DNA of 64,000 bases from Bacteroidota bacterium (GTDB taxonomy: Bacteria > Bacteroidota > Bacteroidia > Chitinophagales > Saprospiraceae). The DNA is taken from positions 236,605-300,604 of the forward strand of contig JAKOVW010000093.1 of assembly GCA_029781865.1 (NCBI GenBank), in the 5' to 3' direction. The notes below the pieces were generated by a model that saw only the letters and a list, made by a program, of their open reading frames with translations, made no database searches and was not told the DNA's origin. Each line of letters starts with the position of its first letter. Within the stretch, counting starts at the first letter, position 1. Made by a program: the position numbers and the translations under genes. Below are positions 18,523 to 29,011 of this stretch, piece by piece.

Positions 18523-19134
18523 TTATTGTAACCATTGGTAGATGACTTCTGAAATTTCCCCTGACGGATGGTGATGATGTGCCTGTATACCCAGATTTTT
18601 GGCTGCTTCCACATTTTCGATTTTATCATCAACGAATAAGGTTTGTTCTGCGATTAATGCCGCATCCTTTAATACAAATTCATAAATTTCGCGGTCGGGT
18701 TTGCGCATGCCAATCTCATAGGAATAATAAACTTTCTCAAAAAAACGGGTTTCAAATTCCGTAATTTGATTTTCGCGTTCGAGCAATTTACGCACAAAGC
18801 GGATATGCGTGATATTGGTATTGCTCAATAAGAATACGCGATATTTTTGCCTCAGGGCGATTAATAATTCCAGCCTTACCGGCGGAAAATCGAGAAACAT
18901 CGCATTCCAGGCTTTGCAATAAATTTCAACATGATCCACTTTTACTGACCTTCTTTGCAGCCTGTTAAAAAACGATTCTTCCGAAATTTCACCTTTCTCA
19001 AAAGGATAAAAGACGGTTTGATAGATATCCACACATTTGGAAGGATCCAACAAAGCTTCTATGGCCTTGTAACTTGCTGATTCGTCAATGTTTAGCAGTA
19101 CATTCCCCAAATCAAAGATGATATTTTTTATCAT
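18523..19134 (-). CDS. HAD-superfamily hydrolase (YihX-like subfamily IA)
   Basis: A 203-residue HAD phosphatase. Motif I is FDLGNVLLNID with the nucleophile Asp; the DxGNV variant is typical of the YihX branch. Motif II is LLSNTN, motif III the lysine in GMRKPDREIYEFVL, and motif IV FVDDKIENVEAAKNLG. The cap is the small helical insertion after motif I. Substrates of this branch are sugar phosphates such as alpha-glucose-1-phosphate in YihX; substrate here is not determinable. Single gene, upstream of and divergent from the tRNA gene. Confidence 0.9.
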   Translation of the reverse strand: MIKNIIFDLGNVLLNIDESASYKAIEALLDPSKCVDIYQTVFYPFEKGEISEESFFNRLQRRSVKVDHVEIYCKAWNAMFLDFPPVRLELLIALRQKYRVFLLSNTNITHIRFVRKLLERENQITEFETRFFEKVYYSYEIGMRKPDREIYEFVLKDAALIAEQTLFVDDKIENVEAAKNLGIQAHHHHPSGEISEVIYQWLQ

Positions 19135-19267
19135 TTCCTATGGTTACGAGAGCACAAATATGTAATTTTGCCAGCTCTTAAAGAAGACAGGGTAATTTTT
19201 ACTCTCCAAATCCACAATTAAACTTATTAAACACATACCGATACATATATTCTGTATATGGCGGATT

Positions 19268-19341
19268 GGTCCCATAGCTCAGCTGGTTAGAGCATCTGAC
19301 TCATAATCAGAGGGTCCTTGGTTCGAGCCCAAGTGGGACCA
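19268..19341 (+). tRNA. tRNA with CAU anticodon (probably elongator tRNA-Met)
   Basis: A complete cloverleaf: acceptor GGTCCCA/TGGGACC with discriminator A, D arm GCTCAGCTGGTTAGAGC, anticodon stem TCTGA/TCAGA with loop CTCATAA (anticodon CAT), T arm with GGTTCGAGCC. It lacks the initiator GGG/CCC anticodon-stem triplets and starts with a paired G-C, so it is not tRNA-fMet. tRNA-Ile(CAU, lysidine-modified) cannot be excluded. CCA is not encoded. recX follows 22 bp later. Confidence 0.95.
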
Positions 19342-19363
19342 CTTTTTTTTTCGAAACATCCTA

Positions 19364-19804
19364 ATGAATACTTCAAAAATAACGCTCCTCAAAAAACTGC
19401 AAAATTATTGTGCCTACCAGGATCGCTGTCATTTTGAAGCGCAGCAAAAATTGATACAGCTGGGTGCAGATCCGGAAACTGCCGATGAAATCTTTTTGGA
19501 ACTGATACAAGATGGTTTTCTCAATGAAGAACGCTTTGCACGATCCGTAGCCAGAGGAAAGTTCAGGATACACCACTGGGGTAAAACGAAAATAATTGCA
19601 CATTTAAAAGCTAAATTTATTTCTGATCCAATCATCCAGATCGCACTTGGCGAAATCGAAGATGAAGAATATCAGGATCAACTCAAATTGCTGTTGAAAA
19701 AAGTACACCAGGAAAAAAAAGATCCAAACAAAACCATTCAGGCTTTGATCGTAAAAGGATTTGAAAGTGAATTGGTGTACGAATTTGCGTCCGGATTAAA
19801 ATAG
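19364..19804 (+). CDS. recX: RecX-family regulator of RecA
   Basis: A 146-residue RecX protein, made of three-helix repeats: LQNYCAYQDRCHFEAQQKLIQLG, FLELIQDGFLNEERFARSVARGKF, WGKTKIIAHLKAKFI, and the C-terminal LIVKGFESELVYEFA. RecX binds RecA filaments and limits recombination activity. Motif GFLNEERFARSVARGKFR is strongly diagnostic. recA is not adjacent. It starts 23 bp after the tRNA and may be read from the tRNA promoter. Confidence 0.9.
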   Translation: MNTSKITLLKKLQNYCAYQDRCHFEAQQKLIQLGADPETADEIFLELIQDGFLNEERFARSVARGKFRIHHWGKTKIIAHLKAKFISDPIIQIALGEIEDEEYQDQLKLLLKKVHQEKKDPNKTIQALIVKGFESELVYEFASGLK

Positions 19805-19913
19805 TCCGCATTTATTTAATTGGTTCTCCACGCCTTTGATTCACCATAATCTGAACTTGGAATTGCTTGTGATCCAGTAGATAAATGGTTGATCCTGCTA
19901 AATAATTTCATAA

Positions 19914-20000
19914 CCGCAAAGACGCAAAGGTTTCGCAAAGGACGCAAAGATCATTTCATACAAAGGACGCAAAGCTCAAAGGACGCCAAGGACGCAAAGT
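19914..20000. repeat. CGCAAAG repeat, short fourth locus
   Basis: Six to seven head-to-tail CGCAAAG/GGACGCAAAG units directly after recX. It is the same word as in the 12.8-13.3 kb repeats but arranged as simple tandem units without the inverted right half. Confidence 0.75.
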
Positions 20001-20090
20001 TCAGGGTGCTCAAAGGTTGAAGAGAAAATCCGTTTTGATTCGATTTGTTTAGCAGTTGATTGCCGCTGCTGATCTGAACCGGAAACAAAG

Positions 20091-21692
20091 TTATAATACC
20101 GAACTTTGTTTGAAGGGATGCTTCTCCGGATAATCGGTTGTATAATGAAGTCCACGGCTTTCCTTGCGCATACTTGCTGATCTGGTTACCAAATATCCAA
20201 TGGTTATTAAATTGCGCAATTCACATAATGCCGTCGATAATTTACTGGAATTGTAGAGCTCCTCTGTTTCGTCAAATAACAGATGCAAACGATTTAAAGC
20301 TCTTCTTATCCTGACGTTACTGCGCACGATCCCGACATAATACGACATGATCTCCTTTAACTCTTTGATGCTTTGCGTAATCAAAACCATTTCTTTGGGG
20401 TGAGCCGTTCCGGTTGCATCCCATTCCGGAATTTGATCATTCAACACCAGCTTGTCAATTTTACTCACGATATCATTAGCAATGCGATATGAAAAAACTG
20501 CGCCCTCCAGCAATGAATTGGAAGCAAGACGGTTGGCCCCATGAAGTCCGGTGCAGGTACTTTCGCCGCAGGCATATAATTTTAATATGGAACTATTTCC
20601 GTTTTCGTCCACTTTAATTCCTCCGCACATATAATGACAGGCGGGCACAACAGGAATCATCTGTTCCATAGGATCAATTCCGATGCTCAGACACTTCTTA
20701 TAAATGGTTGGGAAATGCAAAATGAATTCTTCTTTATTCAAATGTCTGCAATCCAGGCAAACAAAATCTTCACCGCGTGCTTTCATTTCACTGTCAATGG
20801 CACGTGCTACAATATCTCTCGGCGCCAATGATTGCCGCTCATCATATTTTTGCATGAATTCAGCGCCATCTTTTGTTTTTAAAACGCCCCCAAATCCTCT
20901 TACTGCTTCCGAGATCAAAAATGCCGGATTGTCTCCAGTTGGATTGTAGAGTGCAGTCGGATGAAACTGGACAAATTCCATATTTTCCACATGGCCCTTT
21001 GCACGATACAACATGGCAATGCCATCTCCTGTCGCAATAATGGGATTGGTAGTTGTACGGTAGATCTGTCCTGCGCCACCGGTAGCCAAAACGGTTATTT
21101 TAGCGAGATGGGTTTCAACTTCCAGATTTTTCTGATTCAATAAATAGGCACCATAACATTCAATGTCATTCATGACACGGGTTACGTTGTAACCGAGATG
21201 GTGTTGCGTGATGACATCAATGGCATAATAATGTTCCAGAATTTTGATGTTATCAAATTCACGGGTTTTTTCTATCAAAGCCCGTTCGATTTCTGCTCCG
21301 GTAAGATCCCGGTAATGCAGAATCCTGTGTTCGGAATGACCACCTTCAATCCCGAGGTCGTACTCCATTTTATTAATCTTGTCAAACCGCGATCCCCAGT
21401 CAATTAATTCCTGCACGCGCTTCGGCCCTTCTTCTACTACAATGCGAACGATTTTCTCATCCGACAAATCATCACCGGCATCCATGGTGTCGAGTATGTG
21501 TTTATTAAAATCATCTTTAATTCGATCCCAAACCGCGGCAATTCCACCTTGTGCATAGCGGGTATTGGATTCATCGATATTTGTTTTGCTAACCACAGTA
21601 ATTCTAAGATCCTTGCGCTGGATGGCCAGCTGAATCGCCGTACAGAGCCCTGCTATTCCGGTTCCGATGATGAGTACGTCTGATTTAAACAC
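20091..21692 (-). CDS. nadB: L-aspartate oxidase
   Basis: L-aspartate oxidase, the FAD enzyme that makes iminoaspartate in de novo NAD synthesis. Visible are the FAD-binding GTGIAGLCTAIQ motif, SNTRYAQGGIAAVW, VLATGGAGQIYRTTTNP, FVQFHPTAL, HYMCGGIKVD, and the GLHGANRLASNSLLEG signature. The open frame extends to 21779, but a -7 element (21721-21728) lies inside that extension. The GTG at 21692, giving FKSDVLIIGTG, is therefore the likely start (533 aa). nadA and nadC are not adjacent. The gene stands alone. Confidence 0.94.
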   Translation of the reverse strand: MFKSDVLIIGTGIAGLCTAIQLAIQRKDLRITVVSKTNIDESNTRYAQGGIAAVWDRIKDDFNKHILDTMDAGDDLSDEKIVRIVVEEGPKRVQELIDWGSRFDKINKMEYDLGIEGGHSEHRILHYRDLTGAEIERALIEKTREFDNIKILEHYYAIDVITQHHLGYNVTRVMNDIECYGAYLLNQKNLEVETHLAKITVLATGGAGQIYRTTTNPIIATGDGIAMLYRAKGHVENMEFVQFHPTALYNPTGDNPAFLISEAVRGFGGVLKTKDGAEFMQKYDERQSLAPRDIVARAIDSEMKARGEDFVCLDCRHLNKEEFILHFPTIYKKCLSIGIDPMEQMIPVVPACHYMCGGIKVDENGNSSILKLYACGESTCTGLHGANRLASNSLLEGAVFSYRIANDIVSKIDKLVLNDQIPEWDATGTAHPKEMVLITQSIKELKEIMSYYVGIVRSNVRIRRALNRLHLLFDETEELYNSSKLSTALCELRNLITIGYLVTRSASMRKESRGLHYTTDYPEKHPFKQSSVL

Positions 21693-21720
21693 TACAATTT
21701 CTTTTTCAATGAATGAATGG

Positions 21721-21728
21721 CAAAGGTA
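21721..21728 (-). promoter_or_regulatory. -7 element (TACCTTTG) of nadB
   Basis: TAnnTTTG on the minus strand, 29 bp before the GTG start. It decides the start choice because the longer reading frame begins upstream of it. Confidence 0.55.
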
Positions 21729-21961
21729 ACCATGGGACCGGAACATTGCGAAGTATGACACAAGAATATAGTGGACCAAACCATTGAATTACAGAAAAAC
21801 AGTTTTTGGTTAAACATGCATGTATTTCTAGTCATCTGAATTTAACCGATTCATCACTGGTTTCAGCTAAGTTGCAACAATAATGCTATGAATTGCCATG
21901 GAAAGAATTGATAGTGCTAATTGTGGAAATCACAATGCTGCCTTCAGCTTCGCCAGGCCAA

Positions 21962-21969
21962 TACCTTTG
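21962..21969 (+). promoter_or_regulatory. -7 element (TACCTTTG) of the envelope cluster
   Basis: TAnnTTTG on the plus strand, 46 bp before the ATG at 22015. It would start a transcript covering the three small envelope-protein genes. Confidence 0.5.
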
Positions 21970-22014
21970 CTTCGTACTTAAATTCATTTTTAAATATTAT
22001 AAATTTTAATTGAA

Positions 22015-22560
22015 ATGAAACACTTCACTTTTATTTTATTATTTGTTATTGCTCTAAGCCCGTTTTTATTTTCACAGGGTACGAGTACTGATCATGATAT
22101 ACCGGACAGATATGTAGCTAAACTGAAAATAATTTCCAGTGATGATATCAAAATGGGTTACATCAGATCAGTGAAGGATTCTTCGCTTATCATTTCAGAG
22201 CGATCTGATCCACGCAACTGGAAAGACCTGAAAATTGATGTTTCCTTAATTGATAAGATAGTTTTTAGGAGAAATGGTAAACCGGCGGCAGGCGAATGTT
22301 CACTTTATGGTTTGCTGATAGGAACTGCATTGGGTGTCGGGATAGGTTTAGCCGGAATTGATAGTGGCAAGTCAGGCCACTCTGAAGATAAAGTAATTCA
22401 AGTAATTGGTATTGGTCAATTGATGGGTATTACCGGAGGGTTAATTGGAATGGCAATCGGCATATCCTCTCATGGTTCACGAAAAATTTCCATTCCGATT
22501 CATGGCAAATTGAGCAATTATAAGAAAAATAAAGAAATCCTTGATAAGTATACCTACTAA
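22015..22560 (+). CDS. Secreted/membrane protein with glycine-zipper segments, unknown function
   Basis: A 181-residue protein with a signal peptide (MKHFTFILLFVIALSPFLFS). Residues about 35-85 form a small beta module (MGYIRSVKDSSLIISE...VSLIDKIVFRR), followed by two glycine-zipper hydrophobic segments (LLIGTALGVGIGLAGI, GITGGLIGMAIGI) that could cross a membrane. A similar beta module appears in the two downstream genes, so the three may act together at the envelope. Function unknown. Confidence 0.65.
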   Translation: MKHFTFILLFVIALSPFLFSQGTSTDHDIPDRYVAKLKIISSDDIKMGYIRSVKDSSLIISERSDPRNWKDLKIDVSLIDKIVFRRNGKPAAGECSLYGLLIGTALGVGIGLAGIDSGKSGHSEDKVIQVIGIGQLMGITGGLIGMAIGISSHGSRKISIPIHGKLSNYKKNKEILDKYTY

Positions 22561-22679
22561 ACGATTCTGATGAATCCATTCCTGGCATTTTCCTAATGAT
22601 CTAATCAGGTATTGGACATTTCCTCTTTTCATCGTAAATTGAAAGATATTTAATTAATCAATTCAGGCTTCAATAAATA

Positions 22680-24302
22680 ATGAAAACAAATAAATTAGTA
22701 TGCTGGATGTTTGTTATGGGTCTTGTCTTAGTACTCATTCATGGTTGCAAGACCTACTATTTCCGAGAAAATTATCAGGAAGCAAATTCGATATTACATC
22801 TGGAGCAAAATTTAAAATCCAAGCCTTTCCTTAAAGTACATCTTAAAAATGGGGATGTTTGTATTTTTCAAAATCTTTGGCACATCGACACTACACGAAA
22901 ATTAATTGCCGGAAATGGAATCAGTTATGACTTGAACCGCAAACAAAACAATCAGGGAGTTCTGAATATACCCATTGACAGCGTTGCCATTTTTGAAACA
23001 AACCGAATACCGGATAAACCAGAGTACGAAAGAGTGGCGTTGTTGAGCTTGCTTGCCGGTGTAGATGCCCTGATCGGTATTATTTGCTTATCAAATCCCA
23101 AAGCATGTTTCGGATCTTGCCCCACTTTTTATCTGAATGATAAAGACAATTTTCACTATGCAGATGCTGAAGGATTTACCAATGCAATTTCGCCATCTAT
23201 GGAGTATGCAGATATAGATGCGTTAAACAATCCTAAAATTGTCAATCCATCTTTTTCACTCACCATGAAAAATGAAGCGCTAGAAACCCATTGCATTAAT
23301 GATATCAAACTATTGGCATTTCCCAGAAGATCCGGACAACAAATTTATCATTCTCCGGAAGATTCCTTCTATTTATGCGAAAACACCTACCCTATTCATC
23401 ATGCACAGGACAAAGAAGGCAACATCAGCTCATTTCTGGAAAAAGCGGATCGAGTAGAACGCTTTAGTTTGGCAGATGAAAATGATCTGAATAGCAAAGA
23501 AGAAATCTATATAGATTTTAATTGCATTGAAAACGTGAACCGGTTAGGACTCATTTTGAATTTCCGGCAAACCTTGCTAAGCACGTACTTATTTTATTCT
23601 TCAATAGGTTTTATGGGTGATCAGGTGGGTGACATTTACACTATGATGGAAACAAAAAAACAGATTAGGGATAAATTTGATGGAACTATTAAATTACTGG
23701 GCGGTATAGAAGTGTTTGCATGGAATGAACGCATGACAAACTGGGAATTCCAGGGAAGTTTTAATGAGACCGGACCCATTGCAATTAACAGACAAATGAT
23801 ACCATTAAAATCAATGGTATCAAATGGCATTGAAAATCTGTCCGCTATTCCTGTTAAACTGAAACTGATTCTTAACAAAGGTCTGTGGCGAATAGACTAT
23901 GTGGCTTTAACCAATATTATCAACACCATCATCCCGCAAAGATTATCCCCAATCCGGATAATGAATAAAGGAATAAAAGATGATGAAGCACTTGCATCCA
24001 TTCTGGATTCTTCCAGGTATTTGATTTCTATGCCCGGCAGTGCTTACCGGTTTGATTTTATAATGCCCCAAAAAAATCAGGACTATGCTTTGTTTTTATA
24101 TTCAAAAGGTTACTATCTCGAATGGATGCGGACCCATTGGATAAAGGATAAAAATTTATACAAACTTAAACAGATGGTATTGAAGCCGGCCACTTTTTTA
24201 AAAGAAGAAACAAAAACTTACAAGAAATATGAAACCATGATGGAGCAGGAATTTTGGAATTCAAAAATTGATACCAAAAACGTTTCTTATTATGAACATT
24301 AG
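22680..24302 (+). CDS. Lipoprotein, unknown function
   Basis: A 540-residue predicted lipoprotein (signal ending VLIHGC). The first 100 residues contain a beta module (VHLKNGDVCIFQNLWHID...IPIDSVAIFETN) like that in its neighbours. The rest contains no family I recognise, but CFGSCPTFYL with two close cysteines and LYSKGYYLEWMR are notable. The gene lies 119 bp after the preceding one and overlaps the next by 11 bp, so an operon is likely. Confidence 0.65.
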   Translation: MKTNKLVCWMFVMGLVLVLIHGCKTYYFRENYQEANSILHLEQNLKSKPFLKVHLKNGDVCIFQNLWHIDTTRKLIAGNGISYDLNRKQNNQGVLNIPIDSVAIFETNRIPDKPEYERVALLSLLAGVDALIGIICLSNPKACFGSCPTFYLNDKDNFHYADAEGFTNAISPSMEYADIDALNNPKIVNPSFSLTMKNEALETHCINDIKLLAFPRRSGQQIYHSPEDSFYLCENTYPIHHAQDKEGNISSFLEKADRVERFSLADENDLNSKEEIYIDFNCIENVNRLGLILNFRQTLLSTYLFYSSIGFMGDQVGDIYTMMETKKQIRDKFDGTIKLLGGIEVFAWNERMTNWEFQGSFNETGPIAINRQMIPLKSMVSNGIENLSAIPVKLKLILNKGLWRIDYVALTNIINTIIPQRLSPIRIMNKGIKDDEALASILDSSRYLISMPGSAYRFDFIMPQKNQDYALFLYSKGYYLEWMRTHWIKDKNLYKLKQMVLKPATFLKEETKTYKKYETMMEQEFWNSKIDTKNVSYYEH

Positions 24303-24798
24303 ATTAATGATTTTTGGATTGATGACCATATTGTTTGATAGTTGTACAACTACTAAATACTTCTTACCGGAATTCGACAAAATCGGAGTAAGTGAATACG
24401 GATCTTTTATCCAAATTCTACAGCATGACGGAAAGAAGATTGAAGGAGAATTGCTTGCTGTTGAAGAGCATTCAATCATCGTCTTGGCCAGCTCTGCTTT
24501 TGCTTCGGATACTTCGATTCGTGTTGCGGTCAATAAAATCAGCAAATTTAAACTGAGATATGCCCAACCTAAACATTATGGGTGGACCATTCCGGCCTAT
24601 ACAATAGTTTGCCTTTCCCATGGATTCTGGGCCGCATTAACTATACCTGTAAATCTGATTACAACAATAAGCGTTACGGTAGCTGGTGAGAATGCGTATA
24701 CCTACGACGGCAAAAAAATCAGTTACGAAGGCCTTAAAATGTTTGCCCGGTTTCCACAAGGCATACCTCCGAATGTTAAGCTTACGAGTATCAAATAA
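24292..24798 (+). CDS. Small lipoprotein, unknown function
   Basis: A 168-residue protein starting at ATG 24292 (an upstream ATG at 24268 would extend it by eight residues). The signal ends in TILFDSC, a lipobox-like sequence. A beta module (ILQHDGKKIEGELLAVEEHSIIVLA...VNKISKFKLR) matches the modules of the two upstream genes; a hydrophobic stretch (AYTIVCLSHGFWAALTIPVNL) follows. Translation is probably coupled to the upstream gene. Function unknown. Confidence 0.6.
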   Translation: MNIRLMIFGLMTILFDSCTTTKYFLPEFDKIGVSEYGSFIQILQHDGKKIEGELLAVEEHSIIVLASSAFASDTSIRVAVNKISKFKLRYAQPKHYGWTIPAYTIVCLSHGFWAALTIPVNLITTISVTVAGENAYTYDGKKISYEGLKMFARFPQGIPPNVKLTSIK

Positions 24799-24992
24799 CA
24801 TTTTAAAAATTTAATACAAGGCATGTTTATTTCTGCTTTTACTTTTCCAATTGCATTTCTAATAGACAGGTAGAATTGTCATAAATTCTGAATTTTTTTC
24901 CGATTTTCTAAACGCAAATAATATAAAAGCAGCCAAACTGACATTTAAACTCATTTGGATTTAGATTTGCTGGTAATATTGTCCTTGTGTGA

Positions 24993-25000
24993 TACTTTTG
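24993..25000 (+). promoter_or_regulatory. -7 element (TACTTTTG) upstream of clpB
   Basis: TAnnTTTG 89 bp before the clpB ATG, with a TTTG about 23 bp upstream as a possible -33 element. No HrcA/CIRCE-type inverted repeat is seen. Confidence 0.45.
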
Positions 25001-25089
25001 ATTTAATTCATTAATAATAAAAATTTTAAATGCTGGAAGCTGGTAAACTCAGGTAAACATTATTAGCCTTCAGCCTAAAAACGATATTT

Positions 25090-27690
25090 ATGACTTACGA
25101 AAATTTTACCATAAAGGCACAGGATGCCATTTTAAAAGCCCAGCAAATTGCTGCGGGACTTGATCAGCAAATGGTGGATACCAGTCATCTCTGCAAAGCC
25201 ATTATTGAAACCGATGAAAAGCTGGTTGAATTTTTATTTGATAAAATGGGTGCGAACATCCAGAAAATCAAATTCGAATTGGATACGGAATTGCGCAAAA
25301 TTCCAAAAGTACAAGGCAGTGATAAACAATACTTATCCAATGAAGCCAACAACGTTTTAATCAATGCAAAAAATGTAAGCAAAGAATTCGGAGACGAATA
25401 TATCTCTCTGGATTCTGTTTTGCTGGCGATTTTAAAATCCAATGACAATACGTCCAAAATTCTCAAAAACAATAAAATTACGCAGGAAGGATTAAAAGCG
25501 GCGATACAGGAATTGCGCAAAGGAAAAAAAGTTACAGATACCGGAAGCGATGAAGAATTTAATGCATTGAATAAATACGCAATCAATATAAATGCTGCAG
25601 CTGAGAGTGGAAGTTTAGATCCCATTGTCGGACGCGATGAGGAAATCCGGAGAATCCTTCACATTCTTTCCAGAAGAAAGAAAAACAATCCGATACTTAT
25701 CGGTGAAGCAGGTGTTGGAAAAACGGCCATTGTAGAAGGCATTGCCTGGCGGATTGTCAAAAATGATGTGCCGGAAAACCTTCGAAGCAAAAAAATATTT
25801 TCACTCGATTTGTCTGCATTAATTGCAGGAGCTAAATACAAAGGTGAATTTGAAGAACGACTGAAAGCGGTCATCAAAGAAGTAAAAGAATCCAATGGTA
25901 ACATCATTCTATTTATTGACGAGATACATACATTGATTGGCGCCGGAGGTGGACAGGGTGCGATGGACGCGGCCAATATTTTAAAACCTGCATTGGCCAG
26001 GGGAGAACTTCACACGATAGGTGCTACTACATTGGATGAATATCAAAAATATTTTGAAAATGACAAAGCCCTGGTCAGACGATTTCAAACGGTAATGATT
26101 GATGAACCCTCCGTGGAAGATACCATTTCCATACTTCGCGGTGTGCAGGACAAATATGAAGTCTATCATAAAATTGCCATAAAAGATGAAGCATTAATTG
26201 CGGCAGCAGAATTATCCCACCGCTATATTTCAGACAGGCAATTGCCGGATAAGGCGATTGACCTGATTGATGAAGCTGCAGCACGTTTGCGACTCGAACT
26301 CGATAGCGTACCCGATGAAATTGATGAAATGGATCGCAAAGTTCGACAACTCGAAATTGAACGCGAAGCTGTTAAACGCGAGAAAGACGATAAAAAAGTA
26401 AAACTCATCGAAGGCCATTTAGCCAACGCTAAAGAAAAACTTGAATCATTGAAGGCTGCATGGAAAGCAGAAAAAGAAATTGTAGACAACATTCAAGCCA
26501 TCAAGAAAAAAATTGATGAAATCAATATATCCGCAGAAAAAGCAGAACGCGAAAGTGATTTTGGATTGGTGGCCAAACTGAAATACGGCGACATCAAAGA
26601 ACAGGAAAAATTATTGAAGGAAGCCGAAGACAAACTAAACTCGCTTCCCGAAGGATCCCGATTTACCTCAGACACCGTAACTGAAAACGATATCGCCATT
26701 GTCGTCAGTAAATGGACCGGCATTCCGATTCAGAAAATGCTGCAAAGCGAAAAAGAAAAATTATTACACCTTGAAGAAGAACTCGCCAAGCGCGTAATAG
26801 GACAAAAGGAAGCCGTTGGCGCCGTTGCTGATGCAGTGCGCAGATCGCGCGCAGGACTGCAGGATCCAAACCGGCCTATTGGTTCATTTATCTTTTTAGG
26901 TCCAACCGGAGTCGGAAAAACGGAACTTGCCAGGGCTCTTGCAGAAGTGATGTTTGATGATGAACGAATGATGACGCGCATAGACATGTCTGAATACATG
27001 GAAGCTCATGCCGTATCCCGCCTCGTCGGAGCTCCTCCGGGATATGTCGGTTACGACGAAGGTGGTCAGCTGACAGAAGCTGTTCGCACAAAACCATACT
27101 CCATCATTCTATTGGATGAAATTGAAAAAGCACATCCGGATACATTCAATATTTTATTGCAGGTACTCGATGATGGCAGACTCACAGACAACAAAGGTCG
27201 GGTTGCCAATTTTAAAAATACGATTATCATCATGACGAGCAACATGGGATCGGATCTCATACTTGAAAATTTTGAAGACCTGGAAAAAGTTGGCGACAAG
27301 CACCGCACAGAAATTCTGGAAACTACAAAAGTCGAAGTGTTTGAAAAATTAAAACAAAGCCTCCGCCCAGAATTTTTAAATCGCATCGATGAAAAGATCA
27401 TGTTTCTTCCGTTAACCAAAGCGGAAATAAAGCAGATTGCAGAAATCCAGTTGAGAGGATTGAAGCAAACACTCACCGAACAAGGCATCACACTGGAAAT
27501 CACAGATAATGCACTCAGTCTTTTAGCAGACCTGGGTTACGAACCACAATTTGGTGCAAGACCCTTAAAAAGGGTCATCCAAAAAGAAATCGTGAATCAA
27601 CTTGCTAAGATGATGCTGGCCAGTGACATTGGAAAAGAAGGAAAAATTGTCGTGGATACCGATGCAAAGGGATTTATTTTTAGCCATTAA
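25090..27690 (+). CDS. clpB: ATP-dependent disaggregase ClpB
   Basis: An 866-residue Hsp100 disaggregase that works with DnaK to rescue aggregated proteins. Domains in order: Clp_N (about 1-145), AAA+ 1 with Walker A GEAGVGKT (about 205-212) and [13 protein letters not shown], the coiled-coil M domain that distinguishes ClpB from ClpA/ClpC (about 400-530, [16 protein letters not shown]), AAA+ 2 with Walker A GPTGVGKT (about 604-611) and LLDEIEKAH, and the D2-small domain ([15 protein letters not shown]). All catalytic motifs are intact and length is normal. Single gene. Confidence 0.97.
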   Translation: MTYENFTIKAQDAILKAQQIAAGLDQQMVDTSHLCKAIIETDEKLVEFLFDKMGANIQKIKFELDTELRKIPKVQGSDKQYLSNEANNVLINAKNVSKEFGDEYISLDSVLLAILKSNDNTSKILKNNKITQEGLKAAIQELRKGKKVTDTGSDEEFNALNKYAININAAAESGSLDPIVGRDEEIRRILHILSRRKKNNPILIGEAGVGKTAIVEGIAWRIVKNDVPENLRSKKIFSLDLSALIAGAKYKGEFEERLKAVIKEVKESNGNIILFIDEIHTLIGAGGGQGAMDAANILKPALARGELHTIGATTLDEYQKYFENDKALVRRFQTVMIDEPSVEDTISILRGVQDKYEVYHKIAIKDEALIAAAELSHRYISDRQLPDKAIDLIDEAAARLRLELDSVPDEIDEMDRKVRQLEIEREAVKREKDDKKVKLIEGHLANAKEKLESLKAAWKAEKEIVDNIQAIKKKIDEINISAEKAERESDFGLVAKLKYGDIKEQEKLLKEAEDKLNSLPEGSRFTSDTVTENDIAIVVSKWTGIPIQKMLQSEKEKLLHLEEELAKRVIGQKEAVGAVADAVRRSRAGLQDPNRPIGSFIFLGPTGVGKTELARALAEVMFDDERMMTRIDMSEYMEAHAVSRLVGAPPGYVGYDEGGQLTEAVRTKPYSIILLDEIEKAHPDTFNILLQVLDDGRLTDNKGRVANFKNTIIIMTSNMGSDLILENFEDLEKVGDKHRTEILETTKVEVFEKLKQSLRPEFLNRIDEKIMFLPLTKAEIKQIAEIQLRGLKQTLTEQGITLEITDNALSLLADLGYEPQFGARPLKRVIQKEIVNQLAKMMLASDIGKEGKIVVDTDAKGFIFSH

Positions 27691-27817
27691 TCCGTTTATC
27701 TTCGATAATAGCAAGCCTGGAGTTGTTGTAATTTAAGCTTCACTTAGTAGCGCCGGCCAATATCAGCTCACGCATGGCAATGTATTTTTGTGGGAATGCA
27801 CAAAGCAATGTCCTCTA

Positions 27818-29011
27818 TTAAGTTTTAATGAATTTAATGGGTTTTGATTTATTGTTTTCTGTAATTCGCAGCAGATACAATCCATCCGGGTAGTACGAAA
27901 GATTTACATGTTCAATTTGCTTTCCGCTCCAGATCATTTTCATTGAGCTATTCATGATTTCATAAAATTCATTTCCGTTGCTGTGATTGATTTGAATGTA
28001 GCTTGTCACCGGATTCGCAAGAAGTTCATACTCATTCTTTCCTGTTGAAGAATATTCATTGGACGAAGTGGGAATGGACGGATCGTATATACAGGCATTA
28101 CTCTGGTATTTTGATTTCCAGTCGGAGATGAGATTTGTAAAATCGGTTAATACAATTTCATTCAGTGCCCTCAACGAATCCATTGGTTTCAGAATGGTAG
28201 TTTCAATAGTTGGTATTCCGTTTTGCGCCAGAATGGAAGAAGGATTAATATGATAGGATATAGTCAGCATACAGGATGCATCGACGGATTTCGTCCGGTA
28301 AAGGTCTATCAGTTCATTGATGCTGGATAAGTCCTCTTTATATTTACCAACACAGTAGATATTTCCGTTTGGATCATCGGTGAAATAATGATCCCGGTCT
28401 TTCGGCCTCCATACTCCGCTGACTAATGGATCATTCACGTGATTGGGAGTCCCGCTTCCCATCAGGATATTACCCTGCCACACAGCCCAGGGATATTTTG
28501 TACCATATACCGGATTGCGAAACCGGTCCCATTCTGCAAATTGAGGCAAGGAAGGATCCCAGATATGTCCACCAATTACATTTGAACCTCCAACACCAAG
28601 TGAATCCAGTAAATGAGCTACGTCCGTATAATTATAACCAGATTTTTCATGTGAATGCGGATCGATGGCAACATTCAGATCTTCCTTCAGATACTTCAAA
28701 ATATTTTTTCCGTTAGTCGATTGAATCGTAACCGCATCTTCATACAGCAATGCTGCAAGTAAAAACTTCCAGTCCGGCTCCAGGGACCATTTGATGTGAT
28801 ATGAATTCATTGTACTTCCAAGGTCCAATAACCTGCTGCGAATAAAAAGATAATTTTGCCTGCATACATCCGTGCCTAAGGTTCCGTTCGGTGAATTGTC
28901 TTCAATATGCGTAAACAGAACGGTATAAACCGGAGTCGTTTGCGACTGTAAGCCCTTCGCAAAAAGAAAATAACATACAATCAATAGAGCGTTAAAATTA
29001 GTCCGTTTCAT
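27818..29011 (-). CDS. Secreted T9SS protein, possibly polysaccharide-deacetylase-like
   Basis: A 397-residue secreted protein starting MKRTNFNALLIVCYFLFA with a signal peptide and ending in a T9SS domain (YELLANPVTSYIQINHS...KPIKFIKT). The body has FTHIEDNSPNGT, SYHIKWSLEPDW, an HxH in DPHSHEKSGYN and WDRFRNPVYGTKYPW. The metal-type histidines and surrounding pattern suggest a NodB-like deacetylase or related carbohydrate-active fold, but this is a weak inference. ATG 29011 is chosen over 29038 as it begins the signal peptide. Confidence 0.65.
   Translation of the reverse strand: MKRTNFNALLIVCYFLFAKGLQSQTTPVYTVLFTHIEDNSPNGTLGTDVCRQNYLFIRSRLLDLGSTMNSYHIKWSLEPDWKFLLAALLYEDAVTIQSTNGKNILKYLKEDLNVAIDPHSHEKSGYNYTDVAHLLDSLGVGGSNVIGGHIWDPSLPQFAEWDRFRNPVYGTKYPWAVWQGNILMGSGTPNHVNDPLVSGVWRPKDRDHYFTDDPNGNIYCVGKYKEDLSSINELIDLYRTKSVDASCMLTISYHINPSSILAQNGIPTIETTILKPMDSLRALNEIVLTDFTNLISDWKSKYQSNACIYDPSIPTSSNEYSSTGKNEYELLANPVTSYIQINHSNGNEFYEIMNSSMKMIWSGKQIEHVNLSYYPDGLYLLRITENNKSKPIKFIKT

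Noticed and set aside
20091..21779. The longer nadB reading frame starting at 21779
   Set aside because: A TAnnTTTG -7 element sits inside the extension and the extra residues lack similarity to aspartate oxidases; GTG 21692 preferred.
24799..25089. A CIRCE/HrcA operator upstream of clpB
   Set aside because: No TTAGCACTC-type inverted repeat; only a generic -7 element is seen.
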